In this document: in pieces, positions 20,830 through 32,347 of the stretch
Layout of the letters: each line of letters opens with the position of its first letter
Position numbering within the stretch: position 1 is the stretch's first letter
NCBI GenBank assembly: GCA_014825775.1
Contig: MVAQ01000158.1
Span: forward strand, 1 to 49,679
Origin: Krasilnikovozyma curviuscula
Taxonomy: Eukaryota > Basidiomycota > Tremellomycetes > Cystofilobasidiales > Mrakiaceae
DNA length: 49,679 nt
Direction: 5' to 3'
Notes under the pieces: generated by a model
The model's database searches: none
Told to the model about the DNA's origin: nothing
The model's input: only the letters and a program-made list of their open reading frames with translations
Translations under genes and position numbers: made by a program

Positions 20830-23495
20830 ATGTCAATTCCAGATGGCAAAGAAGTGAAAACTCCGGATGATATTGTGCTGTCTCCTCCATCTCCAGTCGA
20901 TAGCCAATTTCCAGAGAACCAGAACAACGACGCCGAGGGGGTTCAGTCCTCGAACGGGCACGATTCGGAGAGTTTGCACCCTTCTCAACCGGGTAGCATA
21001 GCTCCTCAACGTTCTATATCATCTGCTTCAACTTCTTCAACTGCGTCTCGACCTGCGAGGCCTATAAAACCGCCTCCTCTTCAAACATCAACCGCGACCA
21101 CCGTCAAAGCTCAAATGCCGACAGCAGGTGATGAGTCTCAGTACACTAGCGTTATTACACCATCTAATTCAGCATTGACAATTACCGCTGAGAAGGCGAA
21201 AGTAGTCCCCAAAAGCGGTCCTTCACCGGAGGATTTCAAGTTTGGTCTCGAGCTCGGCAGAGGGAGTTACAGTGTGGTGTGCTCAAGCCGTTTAAAGTGG
21301 GCTCAAAAGATAGCAGAACTCAAAAAATCATATTTTCTTTTTCAGGTATGTAAAGCAATCCATGTGCCGACTTCCAAAATCTTTGCCGTCAAGATCATCG
21401 ACAAGTCTCATCTTCGAGCTCACAAGAAGGAAAAATACGCTACAGTCGAACTGGAAGCTCTGAAACGACTAGCATCAGGTTATAACAAATCCAACCCTTC
21501 ATCCAATGGAACAGCAAGTTCTGCCAAACCGACTGGTCATCCCGGTGTCATTAGATTATTCTCTGCGATGCAGTCTGAGCGAAGCCTCTGTGAGTTCATC
21601 TAGCTATACCAAAAGATCGCAACACATTTAATGAATGCTCGAGAACTTTGATTTCCGTCACAGATTTCGTGTTAGAACTTGCACCGAATGGAGAGATATT
21701 GAGCTTTCTGCGGAAGCTCGGATCGCTTTCGATACCTCCCGCTCGACACTACGCGGCTGAGATTGTGGACACGACAGCTTGGATGCACGAGAAAGGGGTG
21801 TTGCATCGTGATCTGAAACCAGAGAAGTTTGTAATCTATGAAGGGTTTCTTTGTGTGAAACAACTTTCTGACTTGTTTTATCTCGCAGCATTCTTCTGGA
21901 TTCAAATTATCACATCAAAATTACCGACTTCGGAAGTGCCAAAGTAATGCCTACCTCAAAAATATCCACATCATCACCTTCCACTCATGCGTCTGAGATC
22001 GTTGAAAAACGGTCGTTCGTGGGAACTGCTGAATATGTCAGCCCCGAAGTCTTGGAAAGCAAACCTACGAGTGAAGCGTTAGTTTGCCCTTCTTCCATTG
22101 ATTCAGTCCACATAGGTCACTTGTTGAGATATCTTTTTGTTTTTATCGCCAGGTCTGATTTCTGGGCGATCGGTTGTATCCTATACCAGCTGCTCTCCGG
22201 TAAACATCCGTTCCGAGGAAAGACAGAGTACCTCACCTTTCAAAAGATTAAGTCGCTTGAGTATACATTTCCTGAAGGGTTTGATGGGTCTGCACGAGAC
22301 TTTATCGAAAAGCTTTTGGTGAGACTTGTTTCCATAGATGCATCGTCCAGAAAAATAACCTAAACATTATTTTGTTATTCGCATTTTGAGTATAGGTCCT
22401 AGACCCTACTCAACGTCTCGGAACTGGTCCTGCTAAAGCACAAGATCTCAAGTCTCATCCCTTCTTCAATGGTATCGACTTCAACACCATATTTACTACA
22501 GAAGTCCCTCGTCGCGAGTCTGGCATCGTAGGACCAACCCTAGCACCAATCGCTACGTCAGACTCCGTGAATCAGAAATGGCGCGACTTTGAAGAGGATG
22601 AAAGTGATGAATTCGAGCTACAAACGGCAGCCAGTGAAGACAATTCATCCACCTCTTCCCCCTCACATGCCCGTGTCTCCGATCAGAGTCCCTCAGCAGA
22701 CATCAACTCTCAAGTCGCACAATATTCAATACATTCTTCACCAGTTGAGACCACAGGCGGTTATTCTTCTACGAATGGTGGATACACCAAACGAGCTAGC
22801 GTGTTGGTTGGACTAGGCGTCCCTGGTGATTACAGCGATATCGATTCTCGAGTCAGCCGATTATCGGGGTACAACTCGTCTCAAATGTCGAGGAGTATTG
22901 GTGGTTCGACCAGCAGTCCATGGTCCAGTCCAGCTGTAAATGATAAGAAGTGAGTTTTTTATTCAGGTTTTTTTTTGTTTTATTTTATTTTTGGCGAGGA
23001 AGATATCTCTGATATCGTTTATCCTTTTGTGACCATTTGAAAAAGGTTGTTGTTCTTACTTCCCGACGAACAAATTATCTTCCAGTCTTCTATACTCGTC
23101 GGCAATCGAACCAAGATCTTTCCTTCAAAACGTCGACAGCTTGTGCTGACGGATTTCCCACGTCTGCTCTGTGCCAAAGGCGATGGGAAGACCGGTGATT
23201 TAAAATTGAAAGGTGAATACATCTTCGTCCAAAACGGCGGTGGAGGTGGACAACGACCAGGAAATGTAGTGTTGTCTACTTCTTCAAAAAGTGACAAGAC
23301 TTTCGTTCTTCACACGGTAAGGCTTCCGAGTTTCTGAGCCCTATCTGACATGACCTACCTGATTCATTGTTTCACTAATCAATTGGTCACTTCGCTCGTC
23401 TCCTGGAACAGGTTCAATCGAAAGTTCAATTCACGTGCGATATTCCGGAATTGAAAACGAAGTGGCTATATGAATTATCACAAGTCCAACGGTAA
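20830..23495 (+). CDS. 3-phosphoinositide-dependent protein kinase 1 (PDK1/Pkh/Ksg1-type AGC kinase)
   Basis: Eight exons (20830-21276, 21346-21589, 21664-21826, 21889-22077, 22153-22318, 22396-22949, 23046-23316, 23412-23495) give 705 residues in frame. A 135-residue Ser/Pro-rich N terminus precedes the kinase domain: Gly loop LGRGSYSVV, AVKIIDK lysine, LHRDLKPEN catalytic loop, ITDFGSAK, and the PDK1-typical activation segment KRSFVGTAEYVSPEVL with the autophosphorylated Ser. The domain ends near DPTQRLGTG and HPFFNGIDF. After a Ser-rich spacer, the last 130 residues (LLFLLPDEQIIFQ to KTKWLYELSQVQR) look like the C-terminal PH domain of this family. PDK1 kinases phosphorylate activation loops of other AGC kinases (Ypk, Pkc, Sch9) in sphingolipid and cell-wall signalling. 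An insert of about 15 residues rich in Ser/Asn lies before HPGVIRLF. All catalytic residues are present. Confidence 0.95.
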
Positions 23496-23540
23496 TGACA
23501 GCAGCGACCACAACCACTTCGTCCTCCTTCAATACGGTGC

Positions 23541-24841
23541 TCAATCGTGCGAGTCCTCGTCTGCTCCTGGACAAAGGGTGTCAATCTCGTCTTGAGAAAC
23601 GTATTGATGGCCACACCAAAAGCAGTAAAAGAACTCGGTTCGAAGATACTGTAGAGTTAGGCTGAGTTTTTGAGTAGACTTATAGTATAAAAAGAAAGAC
23701 GAAAAAGTGGGACTTTCAATTTGGTAATTTCGTATTGGTGTCGTAGCAGTATGTCGAGAAAAGAATACACTGACGTTTAACGGTAGGAACTTAGTAGCTT
23801 CCGTTGCAAGCTTGACCCAGTCTTCATCTTCTGTGTCTGGTAACATTACTGTGGCACTTCCATCGCCAACACTGTCATCATCATCAAGATCACCCAAGGC
23901 CGACAGTGAATCTTTTGCCATCTGTTTTCGGAGGTCTTCAGAATTTCTCGTCGCAGGTAGTTCGTTTAAGGTGTCGGTAGCATTGAGATGTTCAAGTAAT
24001 GGAGGTGGGAAACTTCCCATGTCCGTCGAATCGAGATGAAGAATTGAGAACTGTAAACGGCGCCGGGGGTCCATTGAGTGAATAAACCATCAAGATAATC
24101 GATAGGAAGCTTACACTGTACCCAGCTCTGTCATCCAATTCCAACAGTGTTTTTCTGGCAGCCTTCAATCGTCCTTCGTCGCGTCGCAACTCGTACTGAG
24201 ATCTTGACGAGGACCTATACTCTTCAACATCGATTGCTGAGAATCTCAAATCGATTGATGAAGAAGCAGTGCCTGTCGCTGGTTGGTTCGAAGTCGACGT
24301 TGCTGCAGGTGGTGGTCTGCGAGTCGAAGCCGTTCCTAAACCCTTTCGACCTTAGGACACAAGGGCAGAGAAAGGAAGTTAGTATACTAGCGGGTTAAAT
24401 CAAAGTGAGAAAGTATTCACCACTCCAAAGAGATATTGAGATTGGTGCAGTTCGATGAGAATTGCCTTCGTCCGTCTTGGACCTTTTCGTGGATTGCCCT
24501 TGACGATCTATATCCTCATTACCATTATCCACTGATCTCTTTCCTAGAGCTCCAGAACCTGTGTATCCCATCTTCTTCATCATGTTGATCGCCTTACTAC
24601 TGCTCGCCCCTCCATCCTCCTGACTTTTCTCAAAGAGGTTCATCTCGAGTCCCTTGTTGCGAGCTTCTTCTTCTCGAAACTTATGTGACTTGATTTTGTT
24701 GGATGCATGCTTCTGAAACGATTTCTGGGCAGCTTGTTTTCGTAGCTCGCCGTATGTCTGAGGTTTCTTGGATAGGGCGGACGCTTCTGCTCCAGCCAGG
24801 AACTTGTCTGACATCCAGTCCTCTTCCTCATCAGATGACAT
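23541..24841 (-). CDS. G-patch domain protein, GPATCH11-like (DUF4187)
   Basis: Start ATG at 24841-24839 (MSSDEEEDWMSDKFL), five exons or so, stop at 23543-23541. Order of parts: acidic N terminus with DWMSDKF, as in human GPATCH11; basic coiled region (REEEARNKGLEMNL); G-patch MMKKMGYTGSGALGK followed, after a Ser/Lys insert, by ISISLWSGRKGLG; helical region (DLRFSAIDVEEYRSSSRSQ, RRDEGRLKAARKTLLEL); acidic linker; and a C-terminal single zinc-ribbon-like motif FFYCFWCGHQY ending DTLCPGADEDSHD, which is the DUF4187 signature. G-patch proteins usually recruit DEAH helicases; GPATCH11 is tied to splicing and has been called a kinetochore protein. The activity is therefore inferred. The intron before YLRTEFFYC (about 23789-23654) has a CTAAC branch. 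Confidence 0.85.
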
Positions 24842-24930
24842 GTTGATTTGAAGTGTGGGTAGACGTGCTCATGAAGGTTGGAAGTTAACTTGCTCATTGA
24901 ACTCGACTTGAGAGGGAAAATATATATTGT

Positions 24931-25625
24931 TCACTTCTTTAAAAACTTCTTCAAGGCAGCAACTATGACACCGTGATCTTCCTCCATTGTCAAACCTGAG
25001 CAGACAATCACACCCAACGGTACCGGGCTCGATTTGCAGACAATTGGGAAGCCTCCCCCTTGGAATGCCCGTTCTTGGGGCAAGGGATCAAGCTCCCTTC
25101 CCTTTGACACGTGGATTTTACCAGCCAAGAACGAGCTCTGAGAAGTCTCTCGAACAGTATTCGCCTTGCCAGCCTGAGGAGAATTAAACCAGGTCAACCT
25201 CGCGTCAGCATGCGTCACTCGCCAGAAATTGTGATGTAGCCTGCAACTCACAATCCACGTCTCTGCTGTAGCTCCAACATCAGCGTCACCAATCTTGGAT
25301 CTGAAGAGAATCAAACCAGCAAAAGTTTGCTGAAGGCAGAGCCAAAGGATGAGCTAACAACGGATTAGAGACGAGGATAGTTAAAGAAGACCTACGATGT
25401 GGATCGACAAACATTTACCGGTCACTTTCTTAGCTAGAAACTCTTCCCTGATCAGGTTGCCGAGTATCCAAGCGTCGTCGTGGGAAAACGTGTCGAATCG
25501 AAGGTCAACGAGCTCCTGCTGCAAGGCCTGCGGTGATGCGTCCCAGGAGGATGATCAGTTGTTCATCACAGCGGAAAATGGTGTAGAAACTTGCTCACTG
25601 CAATCTCTGCTTTGATATCTGCCAT
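24931..25625 (-). CDS. UPF0303 / DUF336 family protein (HbpS-like fold)
   Basis: Start ATG at 25625-25623 (MADIKAEIA), then exons containing ALQQELVDLRFDTFSHDDAW, ILGNLIREEFLAKKVTG, LILFRSKIGDADVGATAETW, an AGKANTVRETSQSSFLAG exon, and the last exon with FQGGGFPIVCKSS and VPLGVIVCSGLTMEEDHGVI, stop at 24933-24931. The order of these blocks, DDAW near the N terminus, G-G-x-F-P-I and S-G-L-x-x-E-E-D-H near the C terminus, matches UPF0303/DUF336 proteins of bacteria and fungi (about 160 residues). The related HbpS binds heme and senses redox stress in Streptomyces; whether fungal members do so is unknown. A long retained frame from 25314 crosses one intron (25250-25170 region), so that frame's SCRLHH part is intronic. 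Function is not asserted. Confidence 0.82.
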
Positions 25626-25855
25626 TATCAAAATGTATGAGTGTGAGTTTGGATGTAGTCGAGCGTCAGCGTGAGCAGTCAGATGAAATGTGCTGTGGAC
25701 GAAGAAGTCGTTACGGTGGCGACCAGACACAGCAGCTTTTTTCTAAGATACAGGAGCTAGTTGGCCCAATGCCACTAACAAGCATTTATTTCTTGCTTCT
25801 TTCTTCTTTACATCGTGGTACCATTGATTAATATCGTTCATCAGATTCAAACTGT

Positions 25856-26733
25856 CTAAACCAACTTCACGGTTTTCTGCCTTGACATCGTTCCAAGGTC
25901 CTGTTCTAATCCCCAGACGTGTCCACGCAAATCTAAAAACTCCAACCTTTCCAAAATGATATGGTTTGCATAGAAACAAAAAGGGCGAGGAGCAGCAAAG
26001 TTGAGCGCAATGTCACTTAACAAGATTCAGGTCAACCGGATTGTTCCTTACCTTAACCCATTATGCAGAGATTTCACTTCACTTCTCAGCGCGCTCACAT
26101 CCTTTGGAGATGCCGTTGTCTTTTTGAGCTGTGCTAACTGTTCTTCAATTTCTGTTATCCGCTGAACATACGCGGTATTCTGGTGTACAGAACCGTAATA
26201 GAATAGAACCGGAAAACAAAGGAAAGAAAGATACAGTCAGTGAGTAAGAAGTCATAGCAAATGACAGCAAAAGAACGATGGCTCACTTTGGAAGTAACAG
26301 TCTGCAGCTCCTCAATTGCAGAAAGTAAGGACGATGATGCATGCTTGTATTCTTGCAGCAGCTGATACGAAGCACCAGAAAGCACAACAGAGAATCCTAA
26401 CAAGAACCCGAGAAGTCTGCCAAGGAAATGGTCCCAGTAAGCGGGGTGTAAAGGCGAATCAAGCGGCGACGAAGACAAATGTCGAACAAACCCTCCTCTG
26501 AAACCTCCTACTGGCCGTTTTACCTACAGAACCATTAGATGGAGTAAATGAGAAGATGACCCTTTTAAAAGCGCTGCTTTGCTCACTTTTATCTGTCCGA
26601 CCGTCGAAGCAGTCTCAACTTCTCGGAGAACTCGAAAGGTTGAGAAACCACGGTTGAAGGGTAGTATCGTTGTCGATGTCCTTCTCATCATCATCCCTCC
26701 CATCACTGGAGGACTGATAAGACTTTTTATCAT
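25856..26733 (-). CDS. Mitochondrial membrane protein with coiled coil, unknown function
   Basis: Start ATG at 26733-26731. Four exons join to about 196 residues and stop at 25858-25856. The first 25 residues (MMMRRTSTTILPFNRGFSTF) are basic, hydroxylated and without acid, a typical mitochondrial presequence. After VRHLSSSPLDSPLHPAYWDHF comes one membrane segment (LGRLLGFLLGFSVVLSGASY), then a helical coiled coil (QLLQEYKHASSSLLSAIEEL, and RITEIEEQLAQLKK), and a short tail with LRGHVWGLEQDLGTM. I do not recognise a named family, though HPxYWDxFLGR plus the membrane segment feels conserved among fungi. By topology it is most likely an inner-membrane protein. It is divergent from GEP4 with only about 210 bases between starts, which hints at shared control. 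Confidence 0.8.
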
Positions 26734-26942
26734 CCCAAATAGTCTTAGCCGGAAAAGAAAAGGAAAAAGAAAAGAAAGAAAAGGGTGGGAATGCAGGTTG
26801 AGGTGAGCCTACGAAGAGGAATGTAACTTTCAAGAGCTTTTCAATACCAAAATCATTCTTGCATGAACTTTTCTAGTGTCTATGCAGGTGTCAGGCTGAT
26901 ATGGAGACCGAGAGGAATCTTGTCGTGAGTTTTCTGTTAACA
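26734..26942. promoter_or_regulatory. Short divergent promoter between the mitochondrial coiled-coil gene and GEP4
   Basis: Only 209 bases separate two outward-facing start codons. It contains a 35-base uninterrupted purine tract (26751-26785, GGAAAAG-type repeats; pyrimidine-rich on the other strand), a frequent feature of nucleosome-poor fungal promoters. Both products are predicted mitochondrial. Confidence 0.45.
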
Positions 26943-28124
26943 ATGAGCGACGTCCATACGGCTCTGACGCCCGCGAGCCTTCTGTATCGCTGCCAATTAC
27001 AGAGATCTCAAAGTCAAAGGTGCGGGGTAACCGACTTCCATCGAGCATTTGTTTCCTTGAATCGAGTGTGAGCTCTGACTGCTGTAGGTTTCTAGACATC
27101 AACCATGTGAACTTTGCAGCTCTGCGAGAGCTTGGATACAAAGGTGTGGTGTTTGACAAAGATAACTGTATCGTAAGGCCATGGTTCTTCTGATCTTAAG
27201 ATTATTTCTCTCTACATTGCTGACTCTTCTGCTGGGCACAGACGCATCCTAAGAGCGATCTGTTAGAGCCTCAGCTGAAGGTGAGTGATGCCAGGCTCGT
27301 AGAGCTGGATTTTTCACCAATCGCATTTGCCCATAATTACAGGAAGCTTGGGAGGAATGTAGAAAGGCTTTCGGACCTAGCAGAATGTTGATTGTTAGTA
27401 ATTCTGCTGGGACACAGAGCGATCCACGAGGAATTGGAGTGAGTGCAAGGTGAATCTTTCTATCGAAGGTCGAACGTGAAACTGATTGGGTACCTTTCCA
27501 CAGGCAGAAACTCTTCACAGAAACACAGGTGTTCCTGTCCTCATTCATTCGAAGAAAAAGCCAGGTTGCGCTACAGATATAAATCGATACTTCGACTCTA
27601 TAACATCGATATCGTCTGGATCAGAAGAACAGGACAACATATCTTCTCCCTCCATTTCAACAGAGACGCCGTCTCGTCCGCGAGATTCCCTCGGAATCGT
27701 CGTTGTCGGTGACAGAATCTTGACCGACACACTGCTGACATCAATGCTAAGAGTGGACAAGCCCCTGCCAGCAGCAGCATCTAATTCTCCGCCGTCGTCA
27801 TCAAAGCTTGACAACTTAGCAACACCATCCCTGGATTCTTCTACACCTGTGTCCGTCCCCTATAACCTCTCAATAATTACAACAAAGCTGCAGATGCCTA
27901 ACGACGTACGAATACTGAGGTTCTTAGAAGGAATGTTGGAGAGATTTGTCAGAAGGGCTACGGATAACGTCAGTGTAGATGTCCAGGAGATGGGTTGGAG
28001 GAGGTTGGGAATTGTGAAAGATGTTCCCAAGGTTCATGTGGATAAGAAGGACGTAACGCCGGGTTGGCTGGGAAGGATACAGAGCGTGGCTGGGATGTTG
28101 AGATTGAGGAGAGCATCTTCGTAG
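26943..28124 (+). CDS. GEP4: Mitochondrial phosphatidylglycerophosphatase Gep4
   Basis: Start ATG at 26943 (MSDVHTALTPASLLY), five exons, stop at 28122-28124. Gep4 dephosphorylates phosphatidylglycerophosphate to phosphatidylglycerol on the matrix side of the inner membrane, a step of cardiolipin synthesis. It is a HAD phosphatase: motif I GVVFDKDNCI with THP after it, motif II MLIVSNSAGT, and motif III VVVGDRILTDTLL. LDINHVNFAALRELGYKG just before motif I and NTGVPVLIHSKKKPG also match the family. The C-terminal extension after the HAD core (about 120 residues, including NLSIITTKLQMP and PGWLGRIQSVAG) is longer than in yeast Gep4 (185 residues). A Ser/Pro-rich insert separates motif II and III. 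TAM41, two genes away, acts in the same pathway. Confidence 0.92.
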
Positions 28125-28313
28125 ATTTTAATTTGGATGATCGATATTTACGTGTGGTACGATAGCCAGGGGAGTCTTAACATGGTGCAAGGACAGCATC
28201 ACCAACTTCATACATTGCAGTAATATCAAAACTCGAGGGACAACTCCTACGTGCATACTGACAATTGATATCATAGAAAGATGGTATATGACTTTTTTAT
28301 TCGTGAGTTGGTT

Positions 28314-30015
28314 CTATTGCTCTCGTTCATCTCCAGATCCAGCGAACTCCATCATCCTTCCTTGGAACACCTCGGGGTAACCATTGAATAAATCCTCTAT
28401 CTTTAACGCAACCAGGTGGTCTCTCTTGAGCACACTCGAGCCTATCGTGGTATTCGTTGAGGTACTTGTGGAATTCGTCGTGGACTTCTTGGTTGCGTAG
28501 TAACCCCCAATCGAGGCTGCAACGATGACACAGATGAGGATACCAATGCACCATACGGTAATCTAGGAACGAGAACGGCTTTGTCAGGCTGTTGGACTCT
28601 TTCTGCGTAGCAAGGTCGGACTCACCTTCATCCTTCGGTTTCCCCCTTGGGTCTTGGTCAACCAGTGTGACTCCTCATTCTTGGTTCTATTGCCTCCGGT
28701 GTTCTCGTGACGAACAGCATAGCTCAATCTATTGAAGAACTTTGTAGTTCGATCTTCGCCGCGGTCACGACCTCTGATGATGACTCTCTCCTCCATCATT
28801 GATTTTTGATCCTCCTCCATTGTGCTGGGCTTTCTCACTGGTGCCATGAGGGCTGGTGAAGGCATAGGTGCGCCGGCAAACATGTTTGAAGCAATTTGAA
28901 TTGGAGGTGGTGCTCTGCTAGATGGTTGTCTATCGAAGTAACCTGATTGTTGTCCGTAAGGACTGGACATCGACTGTATTTGATTCATGTTATGACTAAG
29001 TTGTGCTGAACGGTGTCGACCTTCGACTGACACTCTAGATGTATCCCTTCCTGGAAAGATACCAGAATGAGATTCTTCTCCACCGTAGACAGGTTGAGGT
29101 GGAGCTGGAGAATAAACCTGGCGCGGCTGAGGGAGTTGTTGTTGTTGTTGATAATTATATCTCTGGACAGCAGAGTTCCCATCTTCCAGCGAACCCGAAC
29201 CGTTTCTAACCATAGGATATCCGTGACTATCAGACGATGGTTTGGCGATTGGGGCTGGAATGTTGTCTTTGTAAGATGAAACAGGCGTTCTAGTGAGATC
29301 ATCGTTGTCATCGTCTTCTGAATCTGATCCTCCCCCGGAAATTAGGAAGTTCCCCATGTTGCTTCCAGGATCTTGTATAGGCATACTGTTAACTTGATAA
29401 GCCGGGCTAGAGAATGGATTCACAGTATTAGTAGGAGGTTGGTGCAGGTGAGATAGGGGCCTGCGCAAACGTTACATGATCAGCACCGAAAACTAAGCTG
29501 CCCATCCTACTGCTACTCACATATTTCGGGGATGGTACACTGGTTGCAACGGTTGAATGACTTGAGAGTATTGGGGACCAGGCGAACTGAAACGGAAGTG
29601 TAAGAAGCAGGACTTGAGCGCGCAATTAACGGTCGAAAGCGTGTGACTCGACTCACTAAGCAACTGGCGCACTTCTCGGAGGAGTGTTAATAAAGCCATA
29701 CGGAGCTTGTACGATACTTGGAGATGCATGAATGCTGTCGGGAATATTAGAAGGCTGCCCTTTCCCCATAGATGGCTCGCGTGCGCCGCTCTGGGTCGAT
29801 TGCGCCAGAGGTGACGACCTCGGAGAGTTGTTGGATGACGAGGGGGGTATGACCGGAGGAGATGCGTGCAAAGGACTTCTTCCGAGTGGAGAACGAGGAG
29901 AAGGCGGATTTTTAGACGATTTATGTGAAGAATTGCGGCGTCCGCGGTCTGTGTCGATGCTGGGGACTTGAGACGATCTCCTGGTCGAAGTCGATTTGGG
30001 AACAGTGACTGCCAT
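28314..30015 (-). CDS. Single-pass membrane protein with long disordered N terminus
   Basis: No known family. Start ATG at 30015-30013 (MAVTVPKSTSTRRSSQVP), exon junctions near 29655/29588, 29520/29462 and 28625/28564, stop at 28316-28314. About 450 residues are Ser/Pro/Gln-rich and disordered, with an acidic patch (SDSEDDDNDD) and a short Gln run (YQQQQQLPQP). A basic stretch (RTKNEESHW, NRRMK) precedes one membrane helix ITVWCIGILICVIVAASIGG, followed by a Lys pair, a Ser/Thr/Asn stretch with N-glycosylation sequons (NST, NTT) and an 80-residue tail ending in DERE-Q. Lys/Arg before the helix and sequons after it suggest N-inside, C-outside orientation, so the large part faces the cytosol. 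It could be a cell-surface sensor or an organelle-anchored scaffold; nothing decides this. Confidence 0.78.
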
Positions 30016-30643
30016 TATGAAATTGCGGAATTAATGTTTGTAATGAGCGTGTATCAATTGTCCAAGTGAAAAGTCTGGTTTATAACGGAAGGAAAGGGGT
30101 CCGAAGTATGTCGAGCTGCCACATAGGACGCAGGATGAAGGGGCGGCACTGTTTGTTAAAAGATTGTCCGGTAATTGTAGGGTGTTTCTGTTGGAAAATG
30201 AAAGTGAGAAAAAGATGCAGTCGAATGACAACCGGCAGGGGAGCTTATTAGACTAAGTTTTTTCCGCAAGCAAAGCCCTTAAAAAGGGGATGCGTTTCAT
30301 TAAAGTCCACAATTTTTGGCGACACTTCGCCAGTAAGTTCCATAATCGAGACGCTGTCGACCTGATACTAGAGACAGGTAATATAAATCACAATTAAAAA
30401 GGGGACATCTCTCTGGGTCTGGACAACCGAGCAAGAGGAAGGTTTGGACGTCTCAGTCGAGCTTGGTTCGCTCCTTTTCGCTTCAAAAGTAAAGTCACGC
30501 ACGCCTTGCGTCGTCGCTGACGCTGCCTTTGCCGATGAGAACTGCACTATCGTATCCAGCACCGCCTTGCGGCTTGTTTAAGGACAAGTTTTGCCAGGGA
30601 GGTGGTGATCATTGTAGTCAGCAACTAATGTCAACAAAAACAA
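30016..30643. other. Intergenic region between TAM41 end and the membrane-protein start
   Basis: Both flanking genes are on the minus strand, so this holds the 3' UTR of TAM41 and the promoter of the membrane-protein gene. A 64-codon frame at 30368-30562 has no domain and is probably UTR. No other structure seen. Confidence 0.35.
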
Positions 30644-32347
30644 TCACCGAGTTGTCTTCGGCGGTACTGATCTACCGCTCCACCACTTCCCCACTTTCGC
30701 GGTTCCATACCAGATACTCTTCATCGGACCAACACTGACGATTCCCTTCAGGCTCTGTCCCCAAGCTGGTCCATTCACAATCTTGGCGATCTCGGCCTTC
30801 AACTTGTCGGCCAAATCAGGAGCAGATCCAATTTTTAACCAGATCTCAGCCTCTTGTTCTGAATTTGTCGATGTACGCGGAATAGACGTGTAATTGGATC
30901 TGATAGCTGTTTTAAGTGTCTTGGGGAGCTTTCGAGCAAGTTGCGCGCGATGGGTTGGAGCGATGTTTTGCTGTAGACGAAGGAAGGGTAAGATGTCAGC
31001 AAACTACTCTCCGGCTTGTCATATCGCTAAACGCTTCGACGAGACACTCACACTCAAAACTCCACCAGGCTGTCCAAGAACAGCCAAACCGTCTATTTCT
31101 GTCAACAATCGCCCATAGATTCCCGTAAATTGTTCCATCTGCGCATCTACAATGTTCAACACCTTTTGTGGATTTTCTGCTCCTGGGACTGTCATTCTTG
31201 GATCGCCTGGAAATTGAGAGAGTATCAGTTCCTTGAATTACACGGGGAATCTCTGCTAGACTTACCCGAGTATGACAATCCCGCAATGATTTCGTACAGC
31301 TGCCTCTCCTGAAACTTCTCAGGTAGCATCAGGAGAGCGACTCTTAGTGCTGAACACAGGTTTACTTGATTGACCAGTTTCACTCTAGAGTTGTCTTTGA
31401 TGATTCGAATCTACATAACACCAGTACGTTAAGTCAGTTATAAATTTAAATGACGTGCAGCGAACAGTACGACCCACAGGTTTATGCATTCTGCCTGAGA
31501 CATACAGCGTATCCCAATCTAAGAGATCTTTACACAATCTATCTGTAGATATGACTCCATACTTGATGGTCTGGCGAACAATAGAGACGATCAGCCTTTG
31601 GAGAGGGCATTTCGAGAACGGCAAGCAGCTGCAACGGAAGAACAAACTCACGACATCTTCAAACTTGACGTACGCATTGAACCACACACCCGCTCCGCCT
31701 AACCCTTGGAACCAAGAAACAGCACCACTTCCTAGCAACTGAGCTGAGATCGGGTAGTGACTCGGGTTCTTCCTCATATTCAGCGAGTGAAAATGATCAG
31801 GATGGGATGTCGCAAAGATGAAGTCCAACATAGGCTTTTCTTTGTCCGGTAAGCTAGAAGTATCTGGTGCGTATCCATTCTGTTTGAACACGCCTGAGCC
31901 ATAGGCAAAGGCATACTGGATGGGTGCTTCAAAGGATGAGACAATTCGTTCCAGTTTCTGGCGAGTTTCATCAGACACCTTAGCTGACTGATTTAGGCCG
32001 AATGAGGGAGGCAGTATTGGTGCCCGAGCTCGTACATGTCTATGAATAGGTGGTGGCAGTGTTGCATATATTTGTTGAGGTTGAAGCTGTTGCTGGTCCT
32101 GCGTTCTGCGAGTGTCTGACGACTGAGTTTGGGTTGCCAAGTAGCGGATAGAGTGATACACAGCCCTCTGCTTCGAGAGACCACGGGCTGAGAAACCAGA
32201 TGGTAACCCTATTCCTACTCTTTTGTTGAGAACCACTGCTGAAGCTATTCTGCTCGACGAAGCTGCAAACGGCGATGAGGCATACGCGGAGGGGATTGGT
32301 AGACCGAGGTGAGATGATTTAGTACATCTCGCTGCAGACTTGAGCAT
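30644..32347 (-). CDS. TAM41: Mitochondrial CDP-diacylglycerol synthase Tam41
   Basis: Start ATG at 32347-32345; several exons to a stop TGA at 30646-30644. Tam41 makes CDP-diacylglycerol from phosphatidic acid and CTP on the matrix face of the inner membrane, feeding cardiolipin synthesis and thereby TIM23 integrity. The first 75 residues are Ser/Arg/Ala-rich with few acids, a mitochondrial presequence. The nucleotidyltransferase core shows FAYGSGVFKQNGY and MLDFIFATSHPDHFHSLNM (metal-binding D-F), then NPSHYP, GAGVWFNAYVKFED, KYGVISTDRLCKDLLDWDTL and YVSGRMHKPV. The second half matches too: RVALLMLPEKFQERQLYEII, AGLSYSGDPRM, ENPQKVLNIV, and near the end IVSVGPMKSIWYGTAKVGKW. An RTQDQQQLQPQQ insert lies before the core. 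Every family block is present. Confidence 0.94.

Noticed and set aside
21277..21345. Odd insert in the PDK1 Gly-loop (SSRLKWAQKIAELKKSYFLF)
   Set aside because: It is a retained intron in the open frame: GTGTGC donor and TTTTTCAG acceptor remove it and join SVV to CKAIHV in frame.
30368..30562. 64-codon minus frame downstream of TAM41
   Set aside because: Not ATG-led, no domain; likely 3' UTR sequence.
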